Of a stretch of DNA of 64,000 nt, positions 26,590 to 35,626 are shown piece by piece. The notes beneath the pieces are model-generated. The model did not search any database, was not told the origin of the DNA, and saw nothing but the letters and a program-made list of their open reading frames with translations. Made by a program: the position numbers and the translations under genes. Every line of letters starts with the position of its first letter. Positions within the stretch are counted from its first letter, which is position 1. The stretch comes from Catenovulum maritimum (GTDB lineage: Bacteria; Pseudomonadota; Gammaproteobacteria; Enterobacterales; Alteromonadaceae). Where the stretch lies: NCBI RefSeq assembly GCF_001050375.1, contig NZ_KQ130490.1:23776-87775 (forward strand), written 5' to 3'.

Positions 26590-27254
26590 TGGTAAGGCTC
26601 GATAAATTCTTGATATAACTCGTCCAAATTATTTAATACAGTCTCGCCTAAGGCGATTGGCTGACTGACTAAAGCTTGTTGCAAAATTTCTTTATTAAAG
26701 TTAAGACTAGCATTGGTGCTAACTGCCGTAAAGCTGATGTGCCAAGGTTCATCTGCAACGCCTTGGTCTGAGTGCTTAAGGTAAGGAAATGAAATACCCA
26801 ACTTAGCTGCATTTTGCATTAGCCAGTTGGCTAATTTGGCATTTTTACCATCTTGAATATATTCTGATTCAATGAGTTGAGGCGATTCGCCAATTTTATA
26901 AGCACTAAAATCGTAAATATCAAAATCCGTTCCCCAATGATGGCGACTACTACCCGGAATTGCAGAGTAAATACAAATGCTTTTTACTTTTTCTATATCT
27001 GACAGCTTAGATAAATCGATCGCTTTATTTTGCCTGTCATAGCAAACGAGCTCGCCAGTTGCCTTTTTGTTCCAAATGGTCTTTTGACGCTCATAACTGC
27101 GAAAACTACTGGCTAATCGGCAATCAAACCCAGCAAGCTTAGCTTGTTGTTGAAGCTGTTTAACCGCATCTAAGACTTGCGTATTCACTTGATGATTTGT
27201 GAATAACTCAGTTAAATGGGTTTCAGCTAAGCCTGTGAGTTCGTTTGCGTTCAT
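26577..27254 (-). CDS. M15-family peptidase (D-Ala-D-Ala carboxypeptidase/VanY-like)
   Basis: A 225-residue protein from the ATG at 27254; a TTG two codons earlier is less likely. The zinc-dependent M15B pattern is visible: CRLASSFRSYERQKTIWNKK early, the metal-binding SRHHWGTDFDIYDF (His and Asp), and EPWHISF near the C-terminus (Glu and His). VanY-type enzymes cut the terminal D-Ala from peptidoglycan stem peptides. No signal peptide is evident, so a cytoplasmic or peptidoglycan-recycling role is possible. It follows dapE by 14 bases and overlaps the DUF2897 gene. Since dapE makes diaminopimelate, the operon has a cell-wall theme. Confidence 0.85.
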   Translation of the reverse strand: MNANELTGLAETHLTELFTNHQVNTQVLDAVKQLQQQAKLAGFDCRLASSFRSYERQKTIWNKKATGELVCYDRQNKAIDLSKLSDIEKVKSICIYSAIPGSSRHHWGTDFDIYDFSAYKIGESPQLIESEYIQDGKNAKLANWLMQNAAKLGISFPYLKHSDQGVADEPWHISFTAVSTNASLNFNKEILQQALVSQPIALGETVLNNLDELYQEFIEPYQCLA

Positions 27255-27268
27255 GATCAAAAATCAGG

Positions 27269-28426
27269 TTATTTAGCTAATAGCTTTTCTAGCATTTTTT
27301 CGTATATATCAGTTAAGAGTTCAACATCTTCAATTTTAACGCATTCATTAACCTTGTGGATTGTTGCATTAATCGGACCTAATTCAACTACTTGTGCACC
27401 AGTTGGCGCGATAAAACGTCCATCTGACGTACCACCTGTGGTTAATAATTCAGGACGATAGCGTGTTACTTCTTCAACTGCATCAGCGGCAGCTTTTACC
27501 AAGTCGCCAGAGTCGGTTAAAAATGGTAAACCATTGTAAGTCCACTCGATATCATAATCTAAACCGTGAGCATCTAATATGCCTAAAACCCGTTGAATTA
27601 ATTCATCCGCGGTTACTTCAGTAGAGTACCTAAAATTAAATTGAATTTCGATATCACCCGGCACCACATTAGTCGCCCCTGTACCAGATTTTATATTCGA
27701 TACTTGGAAACTCGTTGGCGGGAAAAATTCATTTCCTTTATCCCATTGAATTTGGCTTAATTCAGCTATAGCAGGCGAAGCTAGGTGAATTGGGTTTTTC
27801 GCTAAATGTGGATAAGCGACATGGCCTTGGATGCCTTTAATTACTAAATCACCACTTAACGAGCCACGGCGTCCATTTTTAATGACATCTCCGACTTTAT
27901 GCGTGCTCGAAGGTTCGCCGACTAAAGCCCAAGTGATTTTTTCGTTTCTTGCTTCTAAAGTATCTATCACTCGAGTTGTACCATTAATAAATGGCCCTTC
28001 TTCATCACTCGTGATTAAAAATGCAATTGAACCTTTATGATCAGGGTACTTAGTCACAAACCTCTCGGTTGCAACCATCATAGCTGCAAGACTGCCTTTC
28101 ATATCGGCAGTTCCACGCCCATGCATATAGCCATCAATTATGGTTGGTTCAAATGGTGGCGTGTGCCAATCTTTTAAGTTGCCAGCAGGTACAACATCAG
28201 TGTGACCGGCAAAGCAAAATACTGGGTATTCTTTACCTTTTCTTGCCCACATATTGGTTGTATCTTCAAATACCATTGACTCAATATCGAAGCCAACAGC
28301 GCTTAACCTTTCCGCCATCATTTTTTGGCAATTGGCATCTTCTGGTGTAACAGACTCTCGGCTAATCAAATCTTTTAATAATTCAATTACTTCGCTGTGG
28401 CTGGTGTTTTGTTGTTCTGTGCTCAT
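27269..28426 (-). CDS. dapE: Succinyl-diaminopimelate desuccinylase
   Basis: A 385-residue M20-family dizinc enzyme that hydrolyses N-succinyl-L,L-diaminopimelate in lysine and peptidoglycan precursor synthesis. Metal and catalytic motifs are in place: FAGHTDVVP (His, Asp), [14 protein letters not shown] (Asp), [13 protein letters not shown] (catalytic and metal Glu), the dimerisation domain [28 protein letters not shown], and [10 protein letters not shown] with the final [14 protein letters not shown] (His). Length is typical (375-385). It is the third gene of the five-gene minus-strand operon, 5 bases behind the ArsC-like gene. Confidence 0.97.
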   Translation of the reverse strand: MSTEQQNTSHSEVIELLKDLISRESVTPEDANCQKMMAERLSAVGFDIESMVFEDTTNMWARKGKEYPVFCFAGHTDVVPAGNLKDWHTPPFEPTIIDGYMHGRGTADMKGSLAAMMVATERFVTKYPDHKGSIAFLITSDEEGPFINGTTRVIDTLEARNEKITWALVGEPSSTHKVGDVIKNGRRGSLSGDLVIKGIQGHVAYPHLAKNPIHLASPAIAELSQIQWDKGNEFFPPTSFQVSNIKSGTGATNVVPGDIEIQFNFRYSTEVTADELIQRVLGILDAHGLDYDIEWTYNGLPFLTDSGDLVKAAADAVEEVTRYRPELLTTGGTSDGRFIAPTGAQVVELGPINATIHKVNECVKIEDVELLTDIYEKMLEKLLAK

Positions 28427-28431
28427 TCGAA

Positions 28432-28779
28432 TTAGCCTTCTAAAAATTCAGTCATAGATTGTGCAGAAAAACCAACAATCACTTTCTCGTTTAACTCTAC
28501 AACGGGTCTTTTAATTAAAGTTGGGTTTTCTAATAGTAGTGCAGCAATATTATCAGCGCTTAAACTGCTTTTGACTTCGTCAGTTAAATTACGGTAGCTA
28601 GTACCACGTTTATTTAATAGTACTTGCCAATCTAACTTAGTTAACCAGAAATCAACTTTATCAGAGCTTAAGCCGTCTTTTCTGAAGTCGTGATAATTAA
28701 AATCAATTTTTTCTTCAGTTAACCATTTTTTAGACTTTTTAACTGAATCACAGTTATTAATGCCATAGATTGTAAGCAT
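28432..28779 (-). CDS. ArsC/Spx-family reductase (YffB-like)
   Basis: The start is set at 28779 (115 residues), where a GGAG site sits 8 bases upstream and the family's usual N-terminus [14 protein letters not shown] begins. The longer frame from 28812 adds 11 residues that do not fit. The fold is thioredoxin-like. [13 protein letters not shown] holds the single conserved Cys, and [11 protein letters not shown] supplies the cis-Pro. Escherichia coli YffB has this organisation and also sits beside dapE. Arsenate reductase activity is not established for the YffB branch; a glutathione-dependent thiol role has been suggested. It begins 2 bases after the end of the EIIA-like gene. Confidence 0.88.
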   Translation of the reverse strand: MLTIYGINNCDSVKKSKKWLTEEKIDFNYHDFRKDGLSSDKVDFWLTKLDWQVLLNKRGTSYRNLTDEVKSSLSADNIAALLLENPTLIKRPVVELNEKVIVGFSAQSMTEFLEG

Positions 28780-28780
28780 T

Positions 28781-29281
28781 TTATCGACTCCTAATACTGA
28801 AAATAGGGTCAACTAGAGTTTTTACCTTGTGATAAAAGGGGATATAGACACCTTTACAGTTGACCACAGTGCAATAGCCAATTTTGTTAGCTAAAGCTTT
28901 ATTAAATAATGTTTGATTATACCGAAATAATGTCTGACCTTTTACCACTTTCTGCTTTAATCTGACTTCACATTGGATACTTTCAGTCATTAAAGTTTCA
29001 ACTTGCCAGATAAAGCCTAAAATTAAAATTAATCCATTGTCCGTTTTAAATTTGATGTGGCTGTAACCCGGGCCGATTTCAACAATGCTGCCATCAATGG
29101 GGGCTGAAAGTTTATTGTCATTTGGGATATAGGTTACACCTGCACCCATAAAACCATTACTGATGATAGGGTTAGGGTGCTGTGATAAAGGTAAAATTTC
29201 GCCGTTACATGGAGCTGACACAATAAAGCCTTTAAGCCAATCTGGCCGCTCACTTGGTTCAATATAGCTAATCTTATCCAT
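28781..29281 (-). CDS. Degenerate PTS EIIA-glucose-like protein
   Basis: A 166-residue protein resembling EIIA of the glucose phosphotransferase system (Crr): SAPCNGEILPLSQHPNPIISNGFMGAGV, then SAPIDGSIVEIGPGYSHIKFKTDNGLILIL. By hand alignment, His75 matches the helper His of E. coli Crr, but the phosphorylated His90 of the VHFGIDTV motif falls at Gly89 in LGFIWQV. The protein therefore probably cannot accept phosphate from HPr. It may be a regulator, a membrane-lytic (M23-like) structural relative or a decayed paralogue. It is the first gene of the minus-strand operon to dapE. There is no strong ribosome-binding site upstream of the ATG. Confidence 0.65.
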   Translation of the reverse strand: MDKISYIEPSERPDWLKGFIVSAPCNGEILPLSQHPNPIISNGFMGAGVTYIPNDNKLSAPIDGSIVEIGPGYSHIKFKTDNGLILILGFIWQVETLMTESIQCEVRLKQKVVKGQTLFRYNQTLFNKALANKIGYCTVVNCKGVYIPFYHKVKTLVDPIFSIRSR

Positions 29282-29476
29282 TTTGCTTTTGTTTTCGGTT
29301 AGATAACTACAGTATATGGTTTCAAGGCGTTAAAGCAATTTAAACCTTAATGTCCAACTCGTCTTAAAATCAGGACTAGTTGCTAATTTAGCTGTTTTAG
29401 ATTTATTACATTCTCAGTATAGGTGTATAAAACTTGAAAATGACTAGACTAAAAAAATATCAATTGTGAGTAAGTT

Positions 29477-29882
29477 TGTGGTTATCCTGTGCTTTGTTTG
29501 TGGTTAACTCTATTATTGTGCACAGGCTTAATCGCCATAGACTATAATTTTAATAATTCCACAAAACTTGTAGATAAGTCTGTTGAGTACCCTTTGGTTA
29601 GTTGTTATCTTGCTGATTTATAAGTCTATTTAGTTTTGATTAAAAATTAATCCACGGACAAAAAGTCTCCATTTGATTGCTGATATTTCGTCAATTCATG
29701 GTTAAATTTTATCAACAGTTAGCAGCTTGATACTTTGTTCTTTTTACTTTTCACTTGCTTGATTCGCTCTTGTATAAATTTGTTGGTTATTTGCACACAC
29801 AATCGTTTTACAATGTGTTTAAAGCTTAATTTATTCGATTTGTTTGATAACTTTAACCTTTATCCACTAATGTTGTGGATAA
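29477..29882. promoter_or_regulatory. Cluster of DnaA-box-like sequences
   Basis: One exact TTATCCACA box lies on the minus strand at 29874-29882, with a one-mismatch partner TTATCCACT at 29860-29868. Further near-matches are TGTGGTTAA at 29499-29507, TTGTGCACA at 29516-29524 and TTATCAACA at 29709-29717; TGTGGTTAT at 29477-29485 is weaker. Some matches are expected by chance in AT-rich DNA. Whether DnaA binds here is unproven. Confidence 0.4.
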
Positions 29883-29885
29883 AGG
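29857..29885. promoter_or_regulatory. Perfect 11-base inverted repeat containing paired DnaA-like boxes
   Basis: CCTTTATCCAC and GTGGATAAAGG are exact reverse complements separated by 7 bases. Each arm contains TTATCCAC. It lies about 215 bases upstream of sohB. Confidence 0.7.
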
Positions 29886-30097
29886 TGTGGGTTTAGTTGG
29901 GTTAGTTTTTTAACTTGCTGAATTTTAATGGTTTTAAAGAGTGGTTAAAAAAAGTTCAGGGTAAAATATGAGCATGTTTTTCTAATTTAATGCCATATTT
30001 AGATAAGCTCGATATAAAAGAACTGAAATAATGGTTTAACTCTGGCTATTAGTTTATGTTAAATTGAGTGCAGACATAATTACTATAGGGTTTAAAG

Positions 30098-31135
30098 ATG
30101 GAATTCCTTTACGAATACGGTTTGTTTTTTGCTAAAACAATTACTTTTGTGATTGCCTTTGGCCTAATCGTGGCAATTGCCGCGAGTGCTAAGAAAAGCA
30201 AGGGGCAAAAAAAGGGTGAGTTGGAAATAACGAACCTTTCTGAGAAATATAAAGATATTACAGATGCAATCGAGTCTGAGTTATTTTCTAAAGACGAATT
30301 AAAGCAAAAAGAAAAAGCAGCTAAGCTAAAAGCTAAGCAAGAGAAAAAAGAAAAGAAAAATAAAACCGAACCTGAAACTAAAAGTCGTGTATATGTTATA
30401 GATTTTAAAGGCAGCGTTGATGCTAACGAAGTCGATGGGTTGCGCGAAGAGATCACAGCTGTTTTGTCTGTCGCTAAGCCTGAAGATGAAGTGTTAGTTA
30501 GACTAGAAAGTGGTGGTGGCGTAGTACATGGTTATGGCCTAGCTGCATCTCAACTAGCTCGATTCAAAGCTAAAAATATCCCGTTAACTGTTTCAATTGA
30601 TAAAGTTGCAGCTAGTGGTGGTTATATGATGGCTTGTGTTGCAGATAAAATTCTTGCCGCGCCATTTGCGATTGTTGGTTCGATTGGTGTCATTGCACAA
30701 ATTCCTAACTTTCATAAATTACTTAAGAAAAATGATGTTGAATTTGAACAAGTAACGGCTGGTGAATATAAACGTACTTTGACAATGTTTGGTGAAAACA
30801 CAGACAAAGGTCGTGAAAAATTTAAACATGAGCTAGAAGAAATACATCAGCACTTTGTTGAACATATTGAAACTTTTAGAAAAGATATGGATGTTCGACA
30901 GGTTGCAACAGGCGAACACTGGTTAGCAACTAAAGCTAAGGACTTAGGTTTAGTTGATGAATTAAGTACTAGTGATGATTACTTAATTGAAAAAATTAAC
31001 TCAGCAGACGTTGTTCAAGTTAAGTATCAGGTTGCAAAATCTATGATGGAGAAACTGCCTTTTGCTGCTTCTAAAGGTGCAGAAAATATCTTAACCAGCC
31101 TGTATCAAAAAATGACGGAATTAAAATTTAGGTAG
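30098..31135 (+). CDS. sohB: SohB inner-membrane serine protease (S49 family)
   Basis: A 345-residue protein with one N-terminal transmembrane helix (~10-29), then a lysine/glutamate-rich coiled stretch (~60-95) and an S49 protease domain from ~97. The catalytic Ser173 lies in VAASGGYMMA and the Lys225 base in AGEYKRTLT. GSIGVIAQIPN follows the usual S49 pattern. SohB is related to signal peptide peptidase SppA, but with a single catalytic repeat. Its natural substrates are poorly known; in E. coli it suppresses the htrA (degP) phenotype. The coding region ends just ahead of a strong terminator. Confidence 0.95.
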   Translation: MEFLYEYGLFFAKTITFVIAFGLIVAIAASAKKSKGQKKGELEITNLSEKYKDITDAIESELFSKDELKQKEKAAKLKAKQEKKEKKNKTEPETKSRVYVIDFKGSVDANEVDGLREEITAVLSVAKPEDEVLVRLESGGGVVHGYGLAASQLARFKAKNIPLTVSIDKVAASGGYMMACVADKILAAPFAIVGSIGVIAQIPNFHKLLKKNDVEFEQVTAGEYKRTLTMFGENTDKGREKFKHELEEIHQHFVEHIETFRKDMDVRQVATGEHWLATKAKDLGLVDELSTSDDYLIEKINSADVVQVKYQVAKSMMEKLPFAASKGAENILTSLYQKMTELKFR

Positions 31136-31155
31136 TTTGATATCTATCCAAAGCT

Positions 31156-31186
31156 AAAAATACAGCGCTTGTCGCTGTATTTTTTT
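31156..31186 (+). terminator. Intrinsic terminator after sohB
   Basis: A stem AAATACAGCG / CGCTGTATTT with a 5-base loop, followed by a run of seven T residues, ends 51 bases past the sohB stop. Confidence 0.9.
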
Positions 31187-31223
31187 ATCTAAATTAAGGC
31201 TTTTACTCAGGTTAAATACCAAT

Positions 31224-31442
31224 ATGTTCGAGAAACAAGATTTAATAAAACTAGCCAACATGCCAATGCCTTTTGGAAAATATGCGGGTAGAAGACTAAT
31301 TGACTTGCCAGAAGCATACTTACTCTGGTTCAGAGATAAAGGTTGGCCAAATGGTGAGTTAGGGCGCTTACTCGAAATTGCTTTAGCGCTTAAAATTGAA
31401 GGGTTAGAGGGGCTATTAAACCCCCTTAAATATCATGATTAG
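31224..31442 (+). CDS. DUF3820 family protein
   Basis: A 72-residue cytoplasmic protein that is nearly all one conserved unit: MPFGKYAGRRLIDLPEAYLLWFRDKGWPNGELGRLLEIALALK. This 'P-F-G-K-Y-x-G' to 'Y-L-x-W' pattern is the DUF3820 family, also described as a putative quorum-sensing-regulated factor. It resembles the C-terminal unit attached to some exonucleases. It is a single gene between the sohB terminator and convergent minus-strand genes. No ligand or partner is known. Confidence 0.85.
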   Translation: MFEKQDLIKLANMPMPFGKYAGRRLIDLPEAYLLWFRDKGWPNGELGRLLEIALALKIEGLEGLLNPLKYHD

Positions 31443-31529
31443 CTAGATGTAACTTAAGTCAGAGCAACATCCAATCAAAAACTAGCCAGTAACCAACCAA
31501 TGGCCTAACCAAAACATAAGTTAACTCTG

Positions 31530-32165
31530 TTAAGAATCTAAATATTGTTTATCGCTAAAGGTACGGACTGTATTCGGGAAATAAATGACGCCTATTGTCA
31601 TTGTCATACCGTTAAGTAAGGCTTCTGGAAATGACAATAACAGCAATAAAATTAAGTAATTGTCCGTTAAGGTTTGCCAATCATATTGTCCACCAGAATA
31701 ATAAAATACAGCAAGGCTGAACATTTTACAGATAATAGAAGCGGCGCCAGCTAAAAAACTCGCGACAAAAATATAAGTAAAAAAGTGTCGAGGCAAATGA
31801 TGATAGCTGTAGCTGAAAATCAGATAGCTAACGGATACAGGTACAAATACCCCAGAGACAAAATGAAGTGCAAATTCATACCAGGCTTGGCTGACAAAAA
31901 AGTAGCTGATAGTTAACGCAAACAAGCCAGCAAAAATAGCTAATCTAAAACCTAAAAATAAAGTGCAGGCAGTCAGCCATAAAAAATGGACATTTAACCC
32001 AGCGTAAATACTGGTTTGGATTGACCAAAGCATAGCTAAGCCAGTACTAAAGCCTAAAAACAAATGCTGTTTGGATTTTGAATCGAGTAATTTCTTGAAT
32101 TCTGAGTTATCGAAACAGGCGTAGACACAGGCTGCTAAAAATACGAAAAAAATGCTTTCAAACAT
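31530..32165 (-). CDS. CbiM-like energy-coupling factor transporter permease (S component)
   Basis: A 211-residue integral membrane protein with about six hydrophobic helices. GLNVHFLWLTACTLFLGFRLAIFAGL and the late PEALLNGMTMTIGVIYFP resemble the CbiM family of energy-coupling-factor permeases that import cobalt or nickel. In known CbiM proteins an N-terminal His motif binds the metal. Here the N-terminus is MFESIFFV with no such His motif, so metal specificity cannot be asserted. No EcfA or EcfT partner genes are adjacent. This solitary form, common in Alteromonadales, may use another transporter's ATPase or work alone. No cobalamin riboswitch is visible in the 87 bases upstream. Confidence 0.7.
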   Translation of the reverse strand: MFESIFFVFLAACVYACFDNSEFKKLLDSKSKQHLFLGFSTGLAMLWSIQTSIYAGLNVHFLWLTACTLFLGFRLAIFAGLFALTISYFFVSQAWYEFALHFVSGVFVPVSVSYLIFSYSYHHLPRHFFTYIFVASFLAGAASIICKMFSLAVFYYSGGQYDWQTLTDNYLILLLLLSFPEALLNGMTMTIGVIYFPNTVRTFSDKQYLDS

Positions 32166-32252
32166 AATCCGCTGCTCAATTAACTGACATAATCAAAGTT
32201 TAGTTCAAACTATTAGGATTGAAAATGTCAGTTAGCGCCTAAGTATGGTTAA

Positions 32253-33062
32253 TTAAGCTTTAAATGTCGTCCAAATTGGAGCGTGATCAGATGGTTTTTC
32301 TATGCCACGAAGTTCATAGTCGACATCGCTTTCTATCGCTCTGTCAGTTAATGATTGAGTCGTCATAATTAAATCAATGCGCAGGCCACGGTTATCTGGG
32401 AAACCTTTAGAACGATAATCAAACCAGCTATATTTATCGTCTGTGGTTGGGTGTAAGTGGCGGAAACTATCGGTAAAGCCCCAAGCTAATAAAGTATTTA
32501 ACCATTCACGCTCTTCTGGTAAAAACGAACATTTTCCAGTTTTTAACCAGCGTTTAGCATTATGTTCGCCGATACCTATATCTAGATCTGTATGCGAAAT
32601 ATTAACATCACCTATAATTGCGATTGCTTGATCTGGCGAGTAATTTTGTTGTAACTCAGTATTTAAATCTCGGTAGAATTTTTCTTTAGCTGGAAATTTA
32701 GTTTCGTGGCTACGATTCTCACCTTGTGGGAAATAGCCATTAAATACAGTATAAGCTTGCCCATTTTCATCCGCATAAGTTGCAATTATCATTCTGCGCT
32801 GCGCGTCTTCTTCGTCTGTTTTAAATCCTTTTTGGACAAAACTTGGTTTTTGTTTTGAAACTAAGGCAACACCATAATGTGCTTTTTGGCCGTGAAACTC
32901 GACATGATAACCCATAGCTTCAATGGCTTCAGTTGGGAAGGCTTCATCATGGACTTTAATTTCTTGCAATCCAATCACATCCGGTTGGTGTTTATCGATA
33001 ACGGCTTGTAATTGATGAAGTCGGGCACGTAGGCCGTTAATATTAAATGAGATGATTTTCAT
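32253..33062 (-). CDS. xthA: Exodeoxyribonuclease III (AP endonuclease)
   Basis: The start is taken at 33062 (269 residues), where the conserved [14 protein letters not shown] begins; the longer frame to 33095 adds residues with no family support. E. coli XthA is 268 residues. It removes 3' blocking groups, cuts at abasic sites and has 3'-5' exonuclease activity. Catalytic motifs: [10 protein letters not shown] (metal Glu), [15 protein letters not shown] (Asp/Asn pair), the RIDLIMTT segment and the C-terminal PSDHAPIW (catalytic His). Everything is intact. It runs in the same direction as the CbiM-like gene (87-base gap). Confidence 0.96.
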   Translation of the reverse strand: MKIISFNINGLRARLHQLQAVIDKHQPDVIGLQEIKVHDEAFPTEAIEAMGYHVEFHGQKAHYGVALVSKQKPSFVQKGFKTDEEDAQRRMIIATYADENGQAYTVFNGYFPQGENRSHETKFPAKEKFYRDLNTELQQNYSPDQAIAIIGDVNISHTDLDIGIGEHNAKRWLKTGKCSFLPEEREWLNTLLAWGFTDSFRHLHPTTDDKYSWFDYRSKGFPDNRGLRIDLIMTTQSLTDRAIESDVDYELRGIEKPSDHAPIWTTFKA

Positions 33063-33518
33063 ATTGATGTATATAAGAGTAAATAATGCGCTCAAGATAC
33101 ATGAAAAGGGCTGGTTTCAGCAAGTTGTAATGCTAATAAGCGGATGATGTGATGGCCGCATCCCCAGATAGCAAAAGCAAGAATAAGCGATAAAACGCAT
33201 CAACTGAATATTTATCGTGCTTGGTCATAAATGGCTTTTTCGTAAGGTTTAAATGTAATAGACAGGCAAAGTAGGTGAAATATCGCAAATAAATTAAATT
33301 ATTTTTAATTTCACTATTGAAAAGTCAGAACTTCATCATACATAGAGTTCAACAGAGAATTTAACTGAGTAATTATTTAGGGTTGCTGAAAAAGTTAAAT
33401 AACTCGTTCTAGATTTTTAGGCATATTTTTTAGAGGACAGCACTTGAAAAACAACCAGTGCGCCCCTACTAAATAGACAACTTATTTTTGTTTTAATTAT
33501 TTTGCGGAGATTTTCCAG
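33063..33518. other. Intergenic region, 456 bases, upstream of dnaK
   Basis: This is the divergent region between xthA and dnaK. The dnaK-proximal 80 bases hold a heat-shock-type promoter. The rest shows no gene or strong hairpin. Confidence 0.6.
33443..33470 (+). promoter_or_regulatory. Sigma-32-like heat-shock promoter of dnaK
   Basis: CTTGAA at 33443-33448 (-35) and CCCCTACT at 33463-33470 (-10) are 14 bases apart, close to the sigma-32 consensus CTTGAA-N13-15-CCCCATNT. They lie ~50 bases upstream of the dnaK ATG. Confidence 0.8.
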
Positions 33519-35444
33519 ATGGGCAAAATCATCGGTATTGACTTAGGTACTACCAATTCATGTGTTGCTGTTTTAGACGGCGACAAAGCTAAAGTAATCG
33601 AGAATGCAGAAGGCGATCGCACAACCCCTTCGATCATCGCATACACAGACGATGGTGAGATTTTAGTTGGTCAACCAGCTAAACGCCAAGCGGTTACGAA
33701 TCCGAAAAATACTTTATTCGCAGTTAAGCGTTTAATTGGTCGTCGTTTTACAGATAAAGAAGTACAACGCGATAAAGACATTATGCCTTTCAGCATTGTT
33801 GGTGCTGAAAACGGTGATGCTTGGGTAGAAGTTAAAGGTGACAAATTAGCACCGCCACAAATTTCTGCTGAAGTTTTAAAGAAAATGAAAAAGACTGCTG
33901 AAGATTTCTTAGGCGAAGAAGTAACTGGTGCGGTTATCACAGTACCTGCATACTTTAACGATGCACAACGTCAAGCAACTAAAGATGCGGGTCGTATTGC
34001 TGGTTTAGACGTAAAACGTATCATCAATGAGCCAACGGCTGCTGCTTTAGCATACGGTATGGACAAAAAACAAGGTGATAACGTAGTTGCAGTTTACGAT
34101 TTAGGTGGTGGTACATTCGATATCTCTATCATCGAAATTGACGAAGTAGACGGCGAGCATACTTTTGAAGTATTAGCGACTAACGGTGATACTCACTTAG
34201 GTGGTGAAGATTTCGATAACCGTTTAATCAACTACTTAGTAGACCAATTTAAAGCGGATCAAGGTTTCGACCTTAAAAATGACCCGTTAGCAATGCAACG
34301 TTTAAAAGAAGCTGCTGAAAAAGCTAAGATTGAATTATCTTCAGCTTCACAAACTGATGTTAACTTACCTTACATCACAGCTGACGCAACAGGTCCTAAA
34401 CACTTAAACATTAAAGTAACTCGTTCTAAATTAGAGTCTTTAGTTGAAGACATGGTTAAAGCAACTTTAGAGCCGCTTAAGCAAGCGCTTAAAGATGCAG
34501 ACTTATCAGTAAGTGACGTTAATGACGTTATCTTAGTTGGTGGTCAAACACGTATGCCTTTAGTACAAAAAACAGTAACTGAATTCTTCGGTAAAGAACC
34601 TCGTAAAGATGTTAACCCTGATGAAGCAGTAGCAGTTGGTGCAGCGGTTCAAGGTGGCGTATTATCAGGCGACGTAACTGACGTATTATTATTAGACGTA
34701 ACACCATTATCTCTAGGTATTGAGACTATGGGTGGCGTGATGACAGCGTTAATTGAGAAAAATACAACGATTCCAACTAAGAAATCACAAACTTTCTCAA
34801 CTGCTGACGATAACCAATCAGCTGTAACAGTTCACGTTATTCAAGGTGAGCGTAAGCAAGCAAGCGCGAATAAATCTCTAGGTCAATTCAACTTAGAAGG
34901 TATTCGTCCTGCACAGCGTGGTGTACCACAAATCGAAGTTACTTTTGATATCGATGCTGATGGTATCTTACACGTATCTGCAAAAGATAAAGATACGGGT
35001 ACAGAGCAAAAAATCACAATTAAAGCGTCTTCTGGTTTAAGCGATGAAGAAGTAGAACAAATGGTTCGCGACGCTGAAGCTAACTCAGATGCGGATGCTA
35101 AATTTGAAGAATTAGTACAAGCACGTAACCAAGCTGATGGCTTAGTACATGCAACTAAGAAACAAATTGAAGAAGCTGGTGATGAATTAGCAACCAACGA
35201 TAAAGAAGCGATTGAAACGGCTATCTCTGAATTAGAAGCTGCAATTAAAGGTAGCGATAAAGAAGCGATGGAAGCTAAATCTCAAGCGCTTATCGAAGCT
35301 TCAGCTAAATTAATGGAAATTGCTCAAGCTAAAGCTCAGCAAGCTGGCGGCGAAGCAGGTGCAGCACCTGAACAACCTCAAGCACAGCCTGCGGACGACG
35401 TAGTAGACGCAGAATTTGAAGAAGTAAACGACGATAAAAAATAA
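33519..35444 (+). CDS. dnaK: Chaperone protein DnaK (Hsp70)
   Basis: A 641-residue Hsp70. The N-terminal ATPase domain (1-~385) has [39 protein letters not shown] and VGGQTRMP. The linker [12 protein letters not shown] joins the substrate-binding domain (~390-505). A helical lid follows, ending in an Ala/Gln/Pro-rich tail and the partner-binding end EEVNDDKK (E. coli DnaK ends in a similar acidic EEVKDKK). DnaK folds and refolds proteins in an ATP cycle with DnaJ and GrpE. GCGGAG precedes the ATG by 10 bases. Codon choice is strongly biased to TTA and GGT, unlike the lower bias of the neighbours, as expected for a highly expressed gene. grpE is not in this window. Confidence 0.99.
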   Translation: MGKIIGIDLGTTNSCVAVLDGDKAKVIENAEGDRTTPSIIAYTDDGEILVGQPAKRQAVTNPKNTLFAVKRLIGRRFTDKEVQRDKDIMPFSIVGAENGDAWVEVKGDKLAPPQISAEVLKKMKKTAEDFLGEEVTGAVITVPAYFNDAQRQATKDAGRIAGLDVKRIINEPTAAALAYGMDKKQGDNVVAVYDLGGGTFDISIIEIDEVDGEHTFEVLATNGDTHLGGEDFDNRLINYLVDQFKADQGFDLKNDPLAMQRLKEAAEKAKIELSSASQTDVNLPYITADATGPKHLNIKVTRSKLESLVEDMVKATLEPLKQALKDADLSVSDVNDVILVGGQTRMPLVQKTVTEFFGKEPRKDVNPDEAVAVGAAVQGGVLSGDVTDVLLLDVTPLSLGIETMGGVMTALIEKNTTIPTKKSQTFSTADDNQSAVTVHVIQGERKQASANKSLGQFNLEGIRPAQRGVPQIEVTFDIDADGILHVSAKDKDTGTEQKITIKASSGLSDEEVEQMVRDAEANSDADAKFEELVQARNQADGLVHATKKQIEEAGDELATNDKEAIETAISELEAAIKGSDKEAMEAKSQALIEASAKLMEIAQAKAQQAGGEAGAAPEQPQAQPADDVVDAEFEEVNDDKK

Positions 35445-35456
35445 GTCTTTACTTAG

Positions 35457-35520
35457 CATCAAGTCGAATAATAATTCGGCTTGATGTAAATTCTTGTCTA
35501 ACGGGTGCTTGCGCCCGTTT
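35457..35520 (+). terminator. Tandem hairpins between dnaK and dnaJ
   Basis: A 13-base stem with one G-T position (35457-35469 with 35474-35486) is followed by a second, GC-rich hairpin (ACGGGT / GCCCGT, 35501-35518) and TTT. The second looks like an intrinsic terminator that would make dnaK mRNA more abundant than dnaJ. Confidence 0.75.
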
Positions 35521-35626
35521 TGTGTATCTTAAATCACTTATAAATCTTTTTTTAAAATAGTTTAAAGCAAAATTTATAAGTGACTTATGCCAATTAATAT
35601 TAGAAGTAACCTGAACTGAGCTAAAT

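Larger units (their letters stand above)
29282..30097. other. Intergenic region, 816 bases, with DnaA-box-like sites
   Basis: A long, AT-rich divergent region between the EIIA-like and sohB genes. No gene of convincing length was seen. It holds several DnaA-box-like sequences and a perfect inverted repeat at 29857-29885, described separately, and presumably the promoters of both flanking operons. Confidence 0.6.

Noticed and set aside
28432-28812. Arsenic-resistance determinant
   Set aside because: The ArsC-like protein belongs to the YffB branch and is linked to dapE; no ars regulator or efflux gene is present.
29282-30097. Main chromosomal origin of replication
   Set aside because: Only one exact DnaA box, no AT-rich 13-mer array, and none of the usual oriC neighbours (dnaA, dnaN, gidA/mnmG).
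32166-32252. Cobalamin riboswitch upstream of the CbiM-like gene
   Set aside because: The gap is 87 bases and has no B12-box-like sequence; a full riboswitch would not fit.
33671-35197. Open minus-strand frames opposite dnaK
   Set aside because: Caused by the strong codon bias of dnaK; they lie wholly inside it.
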